Assembly (NCBI GenBank): GCA_945860295.1
Contig: CAMAQH010000014.1
Coordinates: forward strand, 45,194-109,193
From: Prosthecobacter debontii
GTDB taxonomy: Bacteria; Verrucomicrobiota; Verrucomicrobiia; Verrucomicrobiales; Verrucomicrobiaceae
Reading direction: 5' to 3'
DNA: 64,000 nt
Shown: positions 37,596-47,079 of the stretch, piece after piece
Position numbering within the stretch: the first letter of the stretch is position 1
Layout: each line of letters starts with the position of its first letter
The notes under the pieces: model-generated
What the model saw: only the letters and a program-made list of their open reading frames with translations
Databases searched by the model: none
Told to the model about the DNA's origin: nothing
Made by a program: the position numbers and the translations under genes

Positions 37596-38654
37596 TCACT
37601 TTCCTTCACGTGCTTTGCTGAGGTCTTTCTCGCAATCAGCATCGGCTGCTGTGGGCGTGCCGGTGACATCAACGGGATGAGTGTAGAGATACTTCCAGAC
37701 AGCTTCGTGGACGAGATTGCCTGCGGCATCTTTGACTGAGGCACTGCCGGGGACGACGCTGGAGTGGGCGCGTTTGTCATCACCTTTCACATCGGCTGCT
37801 GTGGTGAGTCGGCGTGTATTTTGAAAGGGTAGCTTAGCGTGATCGACATCGACAATGGGTCCATGCTGGGCGAGTCCGAGCATTTCCCAAGAGCGGCAGT
37901 AGTGGTCGCCGGACCAACCCCCATCAAGGACGTGGCTGAATCCAAAGTAGCGATTCGATGGAGTAGCTGAGGGAAGCGCCTGCCAAGTTTGATACTGATC
38001 ACGCGGTCCACAGAGCATGACGACACGGTCCACTTTTTGATGCTTGGCAAAACGAGCTGCGGTGGTGCTGCCATGAGAGGCACCGGATATGATGACGCGA
38101 TCCCAGCGCAGTCCCTTGCCATCAGCGGAGATGAAAAAGTCCCAGCGTCCATGGGGGTTTTCTTTGCTGAGCCACTTCACAAACTGGTAGGCGCGCTCCA
38201 TCATTCCATCAGGTTTAGGGATGGTGACGGTGGGGCTGAAATCCTCGCCAGTGGCGGCTTCGAGGCGGATGTCGCCGATGAATTGATCATCTTCTGGAGT
38301 TGGCTCTTTACCGAATTTGCCGAACCAACCGTTGGCGTAATGGACCTGGATGGCGTGCAGTCCGTAGCTGTTCAATCGTTCGAAAAGACCAGCACTGTTG
38401 CCCATGAGCCAGATGACGAGTTTCCCCTGTGGAGCCAGGCGGGTGTCCACAGTGGCGTTTTCTTCGTCAGCAGGTTTGCCCTTCTTTTCAAAAACGAATT
38501 CAATCTCGGGATGAGCTTTGGCAAGTGGGTCGATCTGACTTGCGCGGGCTTTGAGCTGGTAGCGTTGTGGCTTCACATCGTTGAAGGTGAGCGTCTCCTG
38601 AGAATAGCCAGTGAAAGGCAGGAGTAGAAGGCAAGGAAGGATCTTGAATTTCAT
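37596..38654 (-). CDS. Secreted alpha/beta-hydrolase-like protein
   Basis: The 352-residue product has a signal peptide (MKFKILPCLLLLPFTGYSQ). The fold is suggested by LVIWLMGNSAGLFERL and the nucleophile-elbow motif ISGASHGSTTAARFA. The expected distal Asp and His cannot be fixed from sequence alone; DGGWSGDHYCRSW and VDHAKLPFQNT are candidate sites. Its start overlaps the ispE stop by four bases, so it follows ispE in one operon. Substrate unknown. Confidence 0.7.
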   Translation of the reverse strand: MKFKILPCLLLLPFTGYSQETLTFNDVKPQRYQLKARASQIDPLAKAHPEIEFVFEKKGKPADEENATVDTRLAPQGKLVIWLMGNSAGLFERLNSYGLHAIQVHYANGWFGKFGKEPTPEDDQFIGDIRLEAATGEDFSPTVTIPKPDGMMERAYQFVKWLSKENPHGRWDFFISADGKGLRWDRVIISGASHGSTTAARFAKHQKVDRVVMLCGPRDQYQTWQALPSATPSNRYFGFSHVLDGGWSGDHYCRSWEMLGLAQHGPIVDVDHAKLPFQNTRRLTTAADVKGDDKRAHSSVVPGSASVKDAAGNLVHEAVWKYLYTHPVDVTGTPTAADADCEKDLSKAREGK

Positions 38655-39508
38655 GGTTGTGAGAGAGTTTGAGTGGCCTGAACCCAGGCTGTTTCACCGC
38701 ACCAGTGACGCGCTTCTTCAGCGAGTGCGGCGGCTTCGACATCGGTATTAGTGATCGCAAACATCGTCGAGCCTGAGCCGGACATGAGTGCGGCACGCAC
38801 GCTGCCATGGTCGAGTAGCCAGGATTTTAGGGCAGGGAGGAGGCGATACTTTTCGAAAACAGGACGTTCAAGGTGATTGATCATTTCACCCCAAGGGCAA
38901 AGCTGCGGCGCGTAAAGCACGCCAGGGAGTTCATTGGAGGTGGACCAATTCTTATAAGCCCAGGGCGTTGGAATCGGAAAGGCGGGCTTAATGAGGACGA
39001 TCGGCAGTTTCCATGAAAAATCCACAGGCGTGACTTGTTCACCACGGCCTGCACCATCAGCTGCGGTGGTGTCGAGCAGGAAGCACGGCACGTCGGAGCC
39101 GATGCCGGCGGCGATTTCTAGCAGCGCCTCCTGAGTGAGTGGGTGGTCGAGGAGTTCGTTACATCCGCGCAGCATTGAGGCTGCATTGCTACTGCCGCCA
39201 CCGAGGCCAGCTCCATGCGGAATACGCTTTTCCAAATGGATGCTCCATCCGCGTTTGATGCCTGCGCGTGACTCGAGAGCACGCAGGGCTTTGATGGCGA
39301 GATTGGATTCATCCAGTGGGATGCCGGGTTGGTTGCAGGTCAGCGCGACTTCATGGCCGTTCGCTAGAAGCTCCAGCCTCACGGTATCAGCAATACCTAC
39401 TTTGCAGAGACGAGTCTGCACCTCATGGAAGCCGTCCTTACGCTTGCCTAGGATGCGTAGCCAGAGATTGATTTTGGCGGGGGATGAAAGTTCAAGCGTT
39501 CGATTCAT
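38651..39508 (-). CDS. ispE: 4-diphosphocytidyl-2-C-methyl-D-erythritol kinase
   Basis: The 285-residue GHMP kinase begins with SSPAKINLWLRILGKRKDGF, the IspE N-terminal motif. The ATP-binding loop is PHGAGLGGGSSNAASML, and GIGSDVPCFL holds the catalytic Asp. The C-terminal part has LMSGSGSTMFA. It phosphorylates CDP-ME in the MEP isoprenoid pathway. It precedes a secreted hydrolase with four-base overlap. Confidence 0.95.
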   Translation of the reverse strand: MNRTLELSSPAKINLWLRILGKRKDGFHEVQTRLCKVGIADTVRLELLANGHEVALTCNQPGIPLDESNLAIKALRALESRAGIKRGWSIHLEKRIPHGAGLGGGSSNAASMLRGCNELLDHPLTQEALLEIAAGIGSDVPCFLLDTTAADGAGRGEQVTPVDFSWKLPIVLIKPAFPIPTPWAYKNWSTSNELPGVLYAPQLCPWGEMINHLERPVFEKYRLLPALKSWLLDHGSVRAALMSGSGSTMFAITNTDVEAAALAEEARHWCGETAWVQATQTLSQP

Positions 39509-39575
39509 GGGCGGCGGAAGTGTAGACTGGCTAAACGGCTAATGGACGCCAATGGAGGTGAATTGAAAACAACTT

Positions 39576-40238
39576 TCAGATTGTGCGGCCCAGTAAGGCG
39601 AGCATGCGGCCGGTGCGTCCCTTTTCCAAACGATAGGAGTAGTAGCGCGTCAAATCACTCGATGTGCATCGACCGCAGTCGGCGTAATGTTCAGGCGTCA
39701 CGCCTGCCTCCAGGCAACTTTCACGAATCTGTCCCGCGAAGTCCACCTCATAGGCGGGAGGCCGAATGCATGGTCCGAGTTGCACCCGGACATCTTCTGG
39801 AAGCGTGCCGAAATGCTCGTGCATCAGCTGCAGTCCTTCTGACACGATTCCTAGTTCGGACCCTTTTTTCCCCGAGTGGAGCACGCCATAGGCCCCGGTG
39901 ACCGGGTCAGCCAGATAAATGGCCCCACAATCCGCGACATAAATGCCGATGACGAGGCCTGGTGTGTTGCTGATGATGCCGTCCGCCTGAGGGATCGGTG
40001 TCGAAACGGCATCGCGTATCACTGCCACGCCCTTCCCATGAATCTGCTCGGCGATGCAGAGGTCGCTGGGTGAAAAGCCCATTTCTTGAACTTGCTCATG
40101 ATGCCAGTGGGTCAAGCGATGAACCACCTCAGCCCGCTCGGCGTCCACAGGGATTGTGGGGTGCCTCAAGGTGAAACGATGGGTGAAGCCAGGCAGCGGC
40201 TCTAGCAGGGGAAAGCTCATCCAAAGCGGATCATTCAT
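39576..40238 (-). CDS. pgeF: PgeF/YfiH-family peptidoglycan editing or purine nucleoside phosphorylase
   Basis: The 220-residue product shows the DUF152 laccase-domain metal site: AEQIHGKGVAVI with the first His, YVADCGAIYLAD with Cys, and YGVLHSGKKGS with the second His. RVQLGPCIRPPAYEVD is the second signature. In E. coli YfiH prevents cell-wall precursor misincorporation, and homologues are purine nucleoside phosphorylases. The family HAGWRGT motif is changed to HSGKKGS. mpl, also in murein handling, lies 5 kb upstream. Confidence 0.88.
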   Translation of the reverse strand: MNDPLWMSFPLLEPLPGFTHRFTLRHPTIPVDAERAEVVHRLTHWHHEQVQEMGFSPSDLCIAEQIHGKGVAVIRDAVSTPIPQADGIISNTPGLVIGIYVADCGAIYLADPVTGAYGVLHSGKKGSELGIVSEGLQLMHEHFGTLPEDVRVQLGPCIRPPAYEVDFAGQIRESCLEAGVTPEHYADCGRCTSSDLTRYYSYRLEKGRTGRMLALLGRTI

Positions 40239-40257
40239 GTTTCATGGTGTCGCACAA

Positions 40258-40293
40258 AAATCAAAAGGCGCATGGAACAATCCATGCGCCCTT
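40258..40293 (-). terminator. Terminator downstream of the MarR-family gene
   Basis: The stem GGGCGCATGGA / TCCATGCGCC with loop TTGT is followed on the minus strand by TTTTGATTTTT. It begins 35 bases beyond the MarR-family stop. Confidence 0.85.
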
Positions 40294-40327
40294 CAACTAG
40301 AACACGACTAAACCACGAACAAACAAC

Positions 40328-40783
40328 CTATCGAGCACCGACCGTAGTATCAAAATTACGGTAGGAAGTCATGAACGTCTCAGCGTCATTGGAGGACGTT
40401 TCCGTCATCGCGTCAGCGATCTGGGATTGTAGCCCATCACGCAGGCGGTTGACGAGATCGAGACCCTTGGAAGTCACACGGACCATGACTTTACGGCGGT
40501 CATCAATTGCGTGGGTTCGCTCCATGTAACCAAGTTTCTCAAGTCGATCGACCAATCCGGTCGCTGCGGCTGTCGAGTGGCTCATTTTACGAGCGATGTC
40601 AGTCATCGTCAGATCCTTGGAGGAGGCGAGGTGGCTGAGCAGGAAAAACTGGGCGAACGAAATATTATCACGATTTAGCTCTCTAGAGAGGTTCAGCAAA
40701 AATTCGCGCTGACTGAACAGGATGAAATCCGCCAATTTAGCGTGGTCTTTGGACTGAGGGGAGGCTTGGATGTTAGTGGGCAT
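40328..40783 (-). CDS. MarR-family transcriptional regulator
   Basis: The 151-residue product has a winged helix-turn-helix: LTMTDIARKMSHSTAAATGL is the recognition-helix region and RTHAIDDRRKVMVRVT the wing. Flanking helices provide the dimer interface. MarR proteins repress or activate genes in response to phenolic or oxidant ligands. No target is obvious: the gene is separated from menC by about 220 bases and from pgeF by a terminator, so it is likely autonomous. Confidence 0.92.
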   Translation of the reverse strand: MPTNIQASPQSKDHAKLADFILFSQREFLLNLSRELNRDNISFAQFFLLSHLASSKDLTMTDIARKMSHSTAAATGLVDRLEKLGYMERTHAIDDRRKVMVRVTSKGLDLVNRLRDGLQSQIADAMTETSSNDAETFMTSYRNFDTTVGAR

Positions 40784-41001
40784 GGCTGGGGAGCGTTATT
40801 GCAACCGTGATTTATCAAGATAGAGGTAAAGAACTGAATCAATGAAAGTCGCAGTAATCTTATTTCATAGAATCCATGATATTTTTGAAAAGTGTATCAC
40901 TAAATTCTCATGTGTAGGAATTCAATGATTCCTTATTATCAACCATGAACGATGTTCTGGCAAGATTTTAAAAACATTTTAAGAAGTTTTTATCAAAATG
41001 G

Positions 41002-41973
41002 CTAGCCAAGTCGTCGCCAGGGAAGGCTCTCCAGCACATCGCCGAAGCCTAGGCCACCGCCGCTAAAGTCAGGTTGAAGATGGCCGCCTGGCGAGGCGAG
41101 GCGCTCAAAGAAGGTGTCTGGCTCGAAGAGATGCTGGGTGCACAGACCACAGAGATCGACTCGATCACCCAGATTGGCCTGAGCGATAGCGGCTTCATAG
41201 GCGGCGAACATTTGGCCTAGCGCGTGATCCATGGCAGAGGTGAGGACGAGCGGCTGTGCGGGGTGCTGCCCTGCGACGATGCGCCAGTCGCGGCGAGCGG
41301 GCTTCACGACCACCGCAGAGAATCCTGTGCTGCCATCCCGCCAACCTTTATCCAGAGCGAGTCGGATCTTCCAGCGTGACTGAGCCTGCTGCCAGAGTTC
41401 GGCATCGTAGGGAAAGGGGTCTTCGATCAGATCAAGCTGCTGGTAGGTGCGCAGCGGCATGAACTCGATGAACTGCGAGAAGCTGCGCACATCCAGGCAG
41501 CCATTAAAATCCACGCGCAGTTTGAGATCTTGGTGCTCGCCAGCTTTGGCGCAGACTTCTAGGAAGCGCCTTGTTTCTCCATAGTTGGCAAAGCCCTTGG
41601 CCTTTAGCGCGGGCCAGCCTTCTTCAAGGATTCGCTGAATTTGCGGCTTGGTCGGCTGGGCAAAGCTCCACGAATAGTGGCTTCGCGGGATATCGAGATC
41701 CGCGAACAAGCTCACGCCGGCATCACGCGCTGTGCCGTCGATTTCAGCGCAACGCAACGCCATGGCTGTGACTGGAGTGGTGATCCCCTCTGCCAATAGT
41801 CGAAGCTGCTCCTCGACGGGCGCATCACCAAATTCAGGCCATGGGTGGATGCAGCCAAAACCGGAGCCAACACGAATCAAAGCTCCTGGAAAGGTGCGCC
41901 GATGGGAGGCCGAATTCAGCGCCACGCCGCTGCGCAGTAGATACTCGTAAACGTAGATGGGCTCGCAGGACAT
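41002..41973 (-). CDS. menC: o-Succinylbenzoate synthase
   Basis: The 323-residue product, from ATG 41973 (MSCEPIYVYEYLL), belongs to the enolase superfamily. The catalytic KxK is in ALKAKG, the metal ligands are Asp in RVDFNGCLD, Glu in LIEDPFPYD and Asp in LALDKGW, and the second-face Lys is in VVVKPARR. MenC dehydrates SHCHC to o-succinylbenzoate in menaquinone synthesis. menA lies directly upstream with ten bases between, and menE at 31.3 kb supports a menaquinone pathway. Confidence 0.88.
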   Translation of the reverse strand: MSCEPIYVYEYLLRSGVALNSASHRRTFPGALIRVGSGFGCIHPWPEFGDAPVEEQLRLLAEGITTPVTAMALRCAEIDGTARDAGVSLFADLDIPRSHYSWSFAQPTKPQIQRILEEGWPALKAKGFANYGETRRFLEVCAKAGEHQDLKLRVDFNGCLDVRSFSQFIEFMPLRTYQQLDLIEDPFPYDAELWQQAQSRWKIRLALDKGWRDGSTGFSAVVVKPARRDWRIVAGQHPAQPLVLTSAMDHALGQMFAAYEAAIAQANLGDRVDLCGLCTQHLFEPDTFFERLASPGGHLQPDFSGGGLGFGDVLESLPWRRLG

Positions 41974-41983
41974 TGGGTGGCTT

Positions 41984-42862
41984 TCAGGGCACGAATGCCG
42001 CGCAGAGCATGCCTGCAAACAGAAGTAGCTGCGCGCCAGCAATGGCGAGGAGGCGGTTATAGGCTGGACCGGGCGGCGTAGTCCACAGGCGCAGCAGCAG
42101 AAACAAACCCAGCGGCAGCACGGTCATAGGCAGCGTGAAAGCACGATCAAAACCTGTCTCCCACCAATAGAAACCACTGCCGTAGGCGACAAGGATGAGC
42201 AGTGTGATCTCGATACGGGCGAAGGAATTACCGAGGCGCACGGCCAGCGTGCGTTTTCCTGTGCTGCGGTCTTCGTCCACATCGCGCAGATTGTTCACGG
42301 CGATGAGGACGGTGGAAAGGCAGCCGATCTGCAAGCCTGCCACCAGCCCTCCGACCAGCCATTCGCCGCACTGAATAAACGCGGAGCCGGTGACGGCGAT
42401 GAAGCCAAAGAATAAAATTACAAATAGCTCCCCCAGTCCCCGATAGGCCAGTGGCGCTGGGCCACCGGTGTAGCCATAGCAAAAATAGAGTGACGGAATG
42501 CCGATGATCAGGATGGGCAGGCCGCGCGCCACGATCAGCGGAATGGAAAGCGCGATGGCGACCCCCAGCATGAGGAAGCCGGCGAGCATCACTGATTCAG
42601 CAGAGATCACTCCAGCGGCGGTGACTCGGCGTGGGCCTAAGCGCGCGGCGGTGTCTTTGCCTTGCTTGAAGTCGAGCGCGTCATTGAACCAGTTCGTGGC
42701 TATTTGCAGTGCCATGCAGCTACCCAATGTGTAGCCCATCAGCGGCCAGCTCATCTGCCCACCGATCCGCCAGCCGATGAAGCTGCCGACAATCACGGGT
42801 GCGACAGCGGCTCCGAGAGTCTTCGGTCGTGCGGCTTGAATCCAGTCGGAAAGAGAGGGCAT
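41984..42862 (-). CDS. menA: 1,4-Dihydroxy-2-naphthoate polyprenyltransferase
   Basis: The 292-residue UbiA-fold enzyme has about eight membrane helices. The first Asp-rich motif is NWFNDALDFKQGKDT, binding the prenyl diphosphate via Mg2+; the second is NNLRDVDEDRSTGKRT. MenA prenylates DHNA, giving demethylmenaquinone. It follows the RND gene by 15 bases and precedes menC, so these genes share one long minus-strand unit. Confidence 0.95.
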   Translation of the reverse strand: MPSLSDWIQAARPKTLGAAVAPVIVGSFIGWRIGGQMSWPLMGYTLGSCMALQIATNWFNDALDFKQGKDTAARLGPRRVTAAGVISAESVMLAGFLMLGVAIALSIPLIVARGLPILIIGIPSLYFCYGYTGGPAPLAYRGLGELFVILFFGFIAVTGSAFIQCGEWLVGGLVAGLQIGCLSTVLIAVNNLRDVDEDRSTGKRTLAVRLGNSFARIEITLLILVAYGSGFYWWETGFDRAFTLPMTVLPLGLFLLLRLWTTPPGPAYNRLLAIAGAQLLLFAGMLCAAFVP

Positions 42863-42877
42863 GAAGAGCGGGTAAAG

Positions 42878-45800
42878 TTAGCTGTTGGCGATCTGCGCGG
42901 GCATCTCGGGCAGCGCAGTTTCTTTCTTTCCCAGCATCAATCGAAACACTTGGCCCAAATCATCCACGGCAAGGTAGCAAAGCGGCACGAGGAAGAGTGT
43001 GATGACTGTGGCAAACAAGCTGCCGTAACCCATGGCGACGGAGACGGGTGTGAGGAACTGCGCGTGAGTGCTTTGAGCACCATTGCTGAATAGGAAGGGG
43101 ATCATTTTCGCCAGCCAAGTGCCATCAAAGATCAGCGGGACGAGGCCAAAGAAGGTGGTGATCTGTGTTAGGAAGATGGCTCGGAAACGTAGGATTCCGC
43201 CACGCTGCACGGCCTCACGCAGAGTCATACCACCGGCTTTGAGGTCGTTGATTTCATCCACCAGCACGAGCGTATCATTCACCACCACACCGCAGACACC
43301 CAGAATGCCGAAGGCACTCATGATGCTCACTGGCAAGCCATGGAAGAGATGACCGATCACTGCGCCGACGACACCAAAGGGCACGACCAGGAGGACGATG
43401 AGCGGCTGCGTGTAGCTTTTAAAAGGGATCGCCATCAGCCCATACATGCACGCGACGACAATGAGAAAGGAGATCAACATCTGACCTTGGCTTTCCTTTT
43501 GGATTCGCGCCTCACCTTCGAAGCTCCAGCGGATGTGGCTTTGATTGGCTAGCAGATCGTCGAGATACTGGGTGAGTTCGAGTCGCATCGCGGCCACGTC
43601 GGTGGTGGCTTTATCCGCGTCGGCGGAAATATTCAGAGCACGGCGGCGATCCACTCGCTTGATACTGGTGAAGCTTTTCGCGACGTTAGCTTCAGCCACA
43701 CGACTGAAGGGAACTTCTAGCCCGCTCTTGGCTCTCACTCGGATCGTGTCGAGTGTGGCCAGGTTTTTGCGGTCATCTCTCGGCATCCTCAGCATGACTT
43801 TGACTTCGTTTCGCCCGCGCTGGATGCGCTGCACTTCATCGCCATAAAAAGCCTGACGCACTTGGCTGGCCAGATCACTCACGGTGATGCCGAGTTGCTG
43901 AGCTTCAGGTTTGAGGCGGAGCTGGATTTCATTTCGTCCTGAATCGAGCGAGTCATTGATGTCAAAGAGCGCGGGGTAGGTGGAGAGGTGCTCTTTGATC
44001 TTGGCTGACATGCCTAGCAGCTCATTTGGATCGGTGCCAGTGAGCTGGATGTCGATAGGGTCGCCCCCGCGCATGATCTCGGCTCGGAAAGTCAGCTCTT
44101 CAGCGCCGACGATGCTGCCGATGCGCTTCCGCCATTCATTGGACATCTCCACCGTATTCGCATCCCGCGAGCGTTCTTCAGGACCGTAGGTTTCCATGAT
44201 CACACCCCCGAGATGACTGCCACCGCTGGTTGAGGACGAGCCTCTGCCATAGGACAAATAGGTGCCTGTGGTGGCGACGATGTGCTTGATCACGCTCTGG
44301 CCGTCTGGGCCGACGTATTCTCTGCGCATCTCTTCAGCGATGTCGGAGATGCGTTGCACATGCGCCTCGGTGATCTCGATCGGTGTGCCATCGAGCATGG
44401 AAAGGCGGCACTCGATGCGCTCACTCGGCACGCGCGGGAAGTAGGTGGTCTGGATGCGACCACCCGCGAACATGCCACCGATCAAAATGAGTCCGCCGAA
44501 CAGGAGGGCCAGCATCATGTAGCAGTGATTTACGCTGAAGCGGATGGAAGGCGCATACACCGTACGCACGAACCACTGCAATGCGCCATCTGACATGTTG
44601 TGGATGGGTGCCAGCAGATCGCCCGCACGACCGAGAAAGGGATGCGCGAGGTGGCTCGGCAGGATGAGCTTAGTCTCCATCAGTGCGATAAGCATCACGG
44701 CGATAAAGATGAGCGCGATAGGTTTAAACATTGAACCCCAGTCGGATGAATCGAGCGCCATTGGCAGGAAGGCGATGACGGTGGTGAGCACGCCAAAAGT
44801 GATCGGCACGGCCATGCGCTGAGTTCCGGCGATGGCAGCCTCTAGCGGAGTCATGCCGGTGGTTCGTCGGAGATGATCGCAGTGCTCGCTGATGACAATG
44901 GCGTCATCGACTACAATTCCGAGCACTAGGATGAAGCCCATGAGCGACGATAGATTGATCGAGATGTCCAAGTAAGGCATGAGCGCGATGGCACCCATAA
45001 AGCTCATGATCATGCCTACAGCGACCCAGATCACGGCCTCTAGCCGCAGGAAAAGTCCGACACAAAGAAAGACGAGTATCAGGCAGCTTTTGGCATTTTG
45101 CATGAGCAGGTCGATGCGGCCCTTCACGATCTTCGAGCGGTCGTTCCAGTAGTCGAGGTGCACGCCACCAGGCATCTTTTTATTCGTCACGTTGATGTAG
45201 GCTTTCACCCGCTCACCGATGGTGATGGCGTTCTGTTTGCCCTCACGCATGACGCTGATCATCACGCAGCGGCGGCCATTCAATCGTGTGACGAGCGGGT
45301 TCTCGGTGAAGCCATCGATGATCTTGGCGATCTCTCCCAGCGTGACCTTGCTGCCATCGGCGCGTGAGAGCAGAGGGATGCGTGCATATTCATCGCCCGT
45401 GTAGGCTCGGCCACGGGTGCGGAGTGAAACGTCACCCGCTTCGGTCTGCACGACACCGGCTGGCATGTCGATGGCGTTTTCGCGGATGGCGCGGCTGATG
45501 GTTTCCAGACTCAGTCCATATTTGCGCAGTGTTTGCTCAGGGATCTCAATGGCGATCTCTTCCTTTCTCACCCCCGTGATGTCGGCGTGGGAGATGCCAG
45601 GCAGCGTGGCCAGTTCATCACGAGTCTGCTCGCCGAGACGCTTCAGATCACGCTCCGCCATATCCGCGCTGAGGATGACGGTGATGACGGAGTGAAAAGA
45701 ATCATCGAGCTGGATGATTGGCTTCTCGGCAAGTGCGGGAAAGTTTGGAATCGCATCGACACGGATTTTAATGTCTTCCATCACACGACGGGGATCATTG

Positions 45801-46093
45801 TCCTCCGCGACTTCAATGAAAACACTGCCGCCACCACTGCCTGCGGTGCTGTTTACATGCTTGATGCCGCCGACCTGCTGGATCGCTTCTTCGATCTTCA
45901 GCACGATGGTTTCTTCCGTCTCCTCAGGTGATGAAGCGGGGTAGGGGACTGTCACCGAAATGAAGCGTGAAGGCATGTCCTGAAACACCTCCAGCGGAAT
46001 CTTGTCCTGATACAATGTCCACGCGCCTGCGCCCATGATGGCGAGCATCAGTAAATTTGCGGCAACGTGATTGCGGGCGAACCAGGAGATCAT
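42878..46093 (-). CDS. RND-family efflux permease (AcrB-like)
   Basis: The 1071-residue full-length product has TM1 in NHVAANLLMLAIMGAGAW, then two large periplasmic loops. The TM4 relay motif is intact: GFILVLGIVVDDAIVISEHC. The second half starts near LLFGGLILIGGMFAGGRIQT and ends with a cluster of TM helices (YGSLFATVITLFLVPLCYLA). The substrate is unknown. No membrane fusion protein or outer-membrane factor is adjacent; it lies between the pseudopilin gene gspK and menA in a common orientation. Confidence 0.93.
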   Translation of the reverse strand: MISWFARNHVAANLLMLAIMGAGAWTLYQDKIPLEVFQDMPSRFISVTVPYPASSPEETEETIVLKIEEAIQQVGGIKHVNSTAGSGGGSVFIEVAEDNDPRRVMEDIKIRVDAIPNFPALAEKPIIQLDDSFHSVITVILSADMAERDLKRLGEQTRDELATLPGISHADITGVRKEEIAIEIPEQTLRKYGLSLETISRAIRENAIDMPAGVVQTEAGDVSLRTRGRAYTGDEYARIPLLSRADGSKVTLGEIAKIIDGFTENPLVTRLNGRRCVMISVMREGKQNAITIGERVKAYINVTNKKMPGGVHLDYWNDRSKIVKGRIDLLMQNAKSCLILVFLCVGLFLRLEAVIWVAVGMIMSFMGAIALMPYLDISINLSSLMGFILVLGIVVDDAIVISEHCDHLRRTTGMTPLEAAIAGTQRMAVPITFGVLTTVIAFLPMALDSSDWGSMFKPIALIFIAVMLIALMETKLILPSHLAHPFLGRAGDLLAPIHNMSDGALQWFVRTVYAPSIRFSVNHCYMMLALLFGGLILIGGMFAGGRIQTTYFPRVPSERIECRLSMLDGTPIEITEAHVQRISDIAEEMRREYVGPDGQSVIKHIVATTGTYLSYGRGSSSTSGGSHLGGVIMETYGPEERSRDANTVEMSNEWRKRIGSIVGAEELTFRAEIMRGGDPIDIQLTGTDPNELLGMSAKIKEHLSTYPALFDINDSLDSGRNEIQLRLKPEAQQLGITVSDLASQVRQAFYGDEVQRIQRGRNEVKVMLRMPRDDRKNLATLDTIRVRAKSGLEVPFSRVAEANVAKSFTSIKRVDRRRALNISADADKATTDVAAMRLELTQYLDDLLANQSHIRWSFEGEARIQKESQGQMLISFLIVVACMYGLMAIPFKSYTQPLIVLLVVPFGVVGAVIGHLFHGLPVSIMSAFGILGVCGVVVNDTLVLVDEINDLKAGGMTLREAVQRGGILRFRAIFLTQITTFFGLVPLIFDGTWLAKMIPFLFSNGAQSTHAQFLTPVSVAMGYGSLFATVITLFLVPLCYLAVDDLGQVFRLMLGKKETALPEMPAQIANS

Positions 46094-46101
46094 GAAAATA
46101 G

Positions 46102-46135
46102 AATGACGAAATCAGAATGACGAATGACGAAAGCA
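46102..46135. repeat. Dispersed GAATGACGAA-type repeat between gspK and the RND gene
   Basis: GAATGACGAA, CAGAATGACGAATGACGAA units occur in the 47-base gap between the two genes. They match the units at 9597-9634 and 49043-49090. Confidence 0.7.
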
Positions 46136-46140
46136 GTCCG

Positions 46141-47079
46141 TCACTCTTCCATACGCGCCAGATACGTCAAAGAGCGATCATCACCACGCCGAGCCACGAC
46201 AATGATCTGGGCGCGCTTCTCACCGACGTAGCCAGTGCTGGTAATGCGGCGGAGGTCGTCGTCACTGGTGAGGATGCCTTGCATGGCCTTGGCACGGTCG
46301 CCGGTGAGGTTGAGTAGGCGGTAGGCTTCACCATCGGAGATGCGCTGATCGTCCTCAGTGCCGGGGATGCCATCGGCTCCGTCGCGGCGCTTGATGTAGT
46401 TTTCGACATCGCTCTCTGAGGCCCCAGAGATGGCGATCAGTGTTTCTCTAAAAGCCGTGCGCAGGTCGATGGTGCCGTCTCCATAGACGGAGAAAAACTC
46501 GCGCCAGTCCGGTTTCAAGCGGTCCACCACGCCCATGCCGCGCACGAGCAGCATTTCGTCCACATTGATGAAGCCCGTGTTGCGTGGGATGTCATAGACG
46601 CCCAGGCCTTCGTAATGATCTTTCTCGGCACCGTTGCTGCGCACTTCGTCATCACGATCTACCCAATCGGCGAGCGACTCGCTGGCGACGGTGGCTTCAT
46701 CGCTGTTCACACCCCAGCGGACAAAGAGATCATAGATAGCCTCACGCAGTCGGTCGTCGCTGATGAGATTGATGGGGATACGCGCGCCTTCATAATTGAT
46801 CACGACATCGAAGCCACTGTCGGTACCGATCTTCTGCTTGAGCACTTTGTCGCCGCGCCGTGTGTCTGGATGCAGCCCGACTGCCAGCCCACTCTCCGCT
46901 AGATGCAGCGCACGAAATTCCGCCGAAGCCAGAGCTGCCTCTTCCGCGCTGTAACGGATGTACTCAACCACGCCCATGACCGTGACTGACATGAGCAGCA
47001 GCGCCCAGATCATGATCATGAGAGCCGAGCCATGTCGCCTAGCCTTTCTAGGCTGGGTTTTGTTCTGGAAAAAAATCAT
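46141..47079 (-). CDS. gspK: Type II secretion minor pseudopilin, GspK-like
   Basis: The 312-residue product begins with a basic leader and a hydrophobic helix (ALMIMIWALLLMSVTVMGVV), lacking the usual Glu5 as in GspK. A large extracellular domain follows with PINLISDDRLREAIYDLF, LADWVDRDDEVRSNGAE and a late DRAKAMQG region. GspK caps the pseudopilus tip with GspI and GspJ. Its start overlaps the gspJ stop by four bases. Confidence 0.85.
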   Translation of the reverse strand: MIFFQNKTQPRKARRHGSALMIMIWALLLMSVTVMGVVEYIRYSAEEAALASAEFRALHLAESGLAVGLHPDTRRGDKVLKQKIGTDSGFDVVINYEGARIPINLISDDRLREAIYDLFVRWGVNSDEATVASESLADWVDRDDEVRSNGAEKDHYEGLGVYDIPRNTGFINVDEMLLVRGMGVVDRLKPDWREFFSVYGDGTIDLRTAFRETLIAISGASESDVENYIKRRDGADGIPGTEDDQRISDGEAYRLLNLTGDRAKAMQGILTSDDDLRRITSTGYVGEKRAQIIVVARRGDDRSLTYLARMEE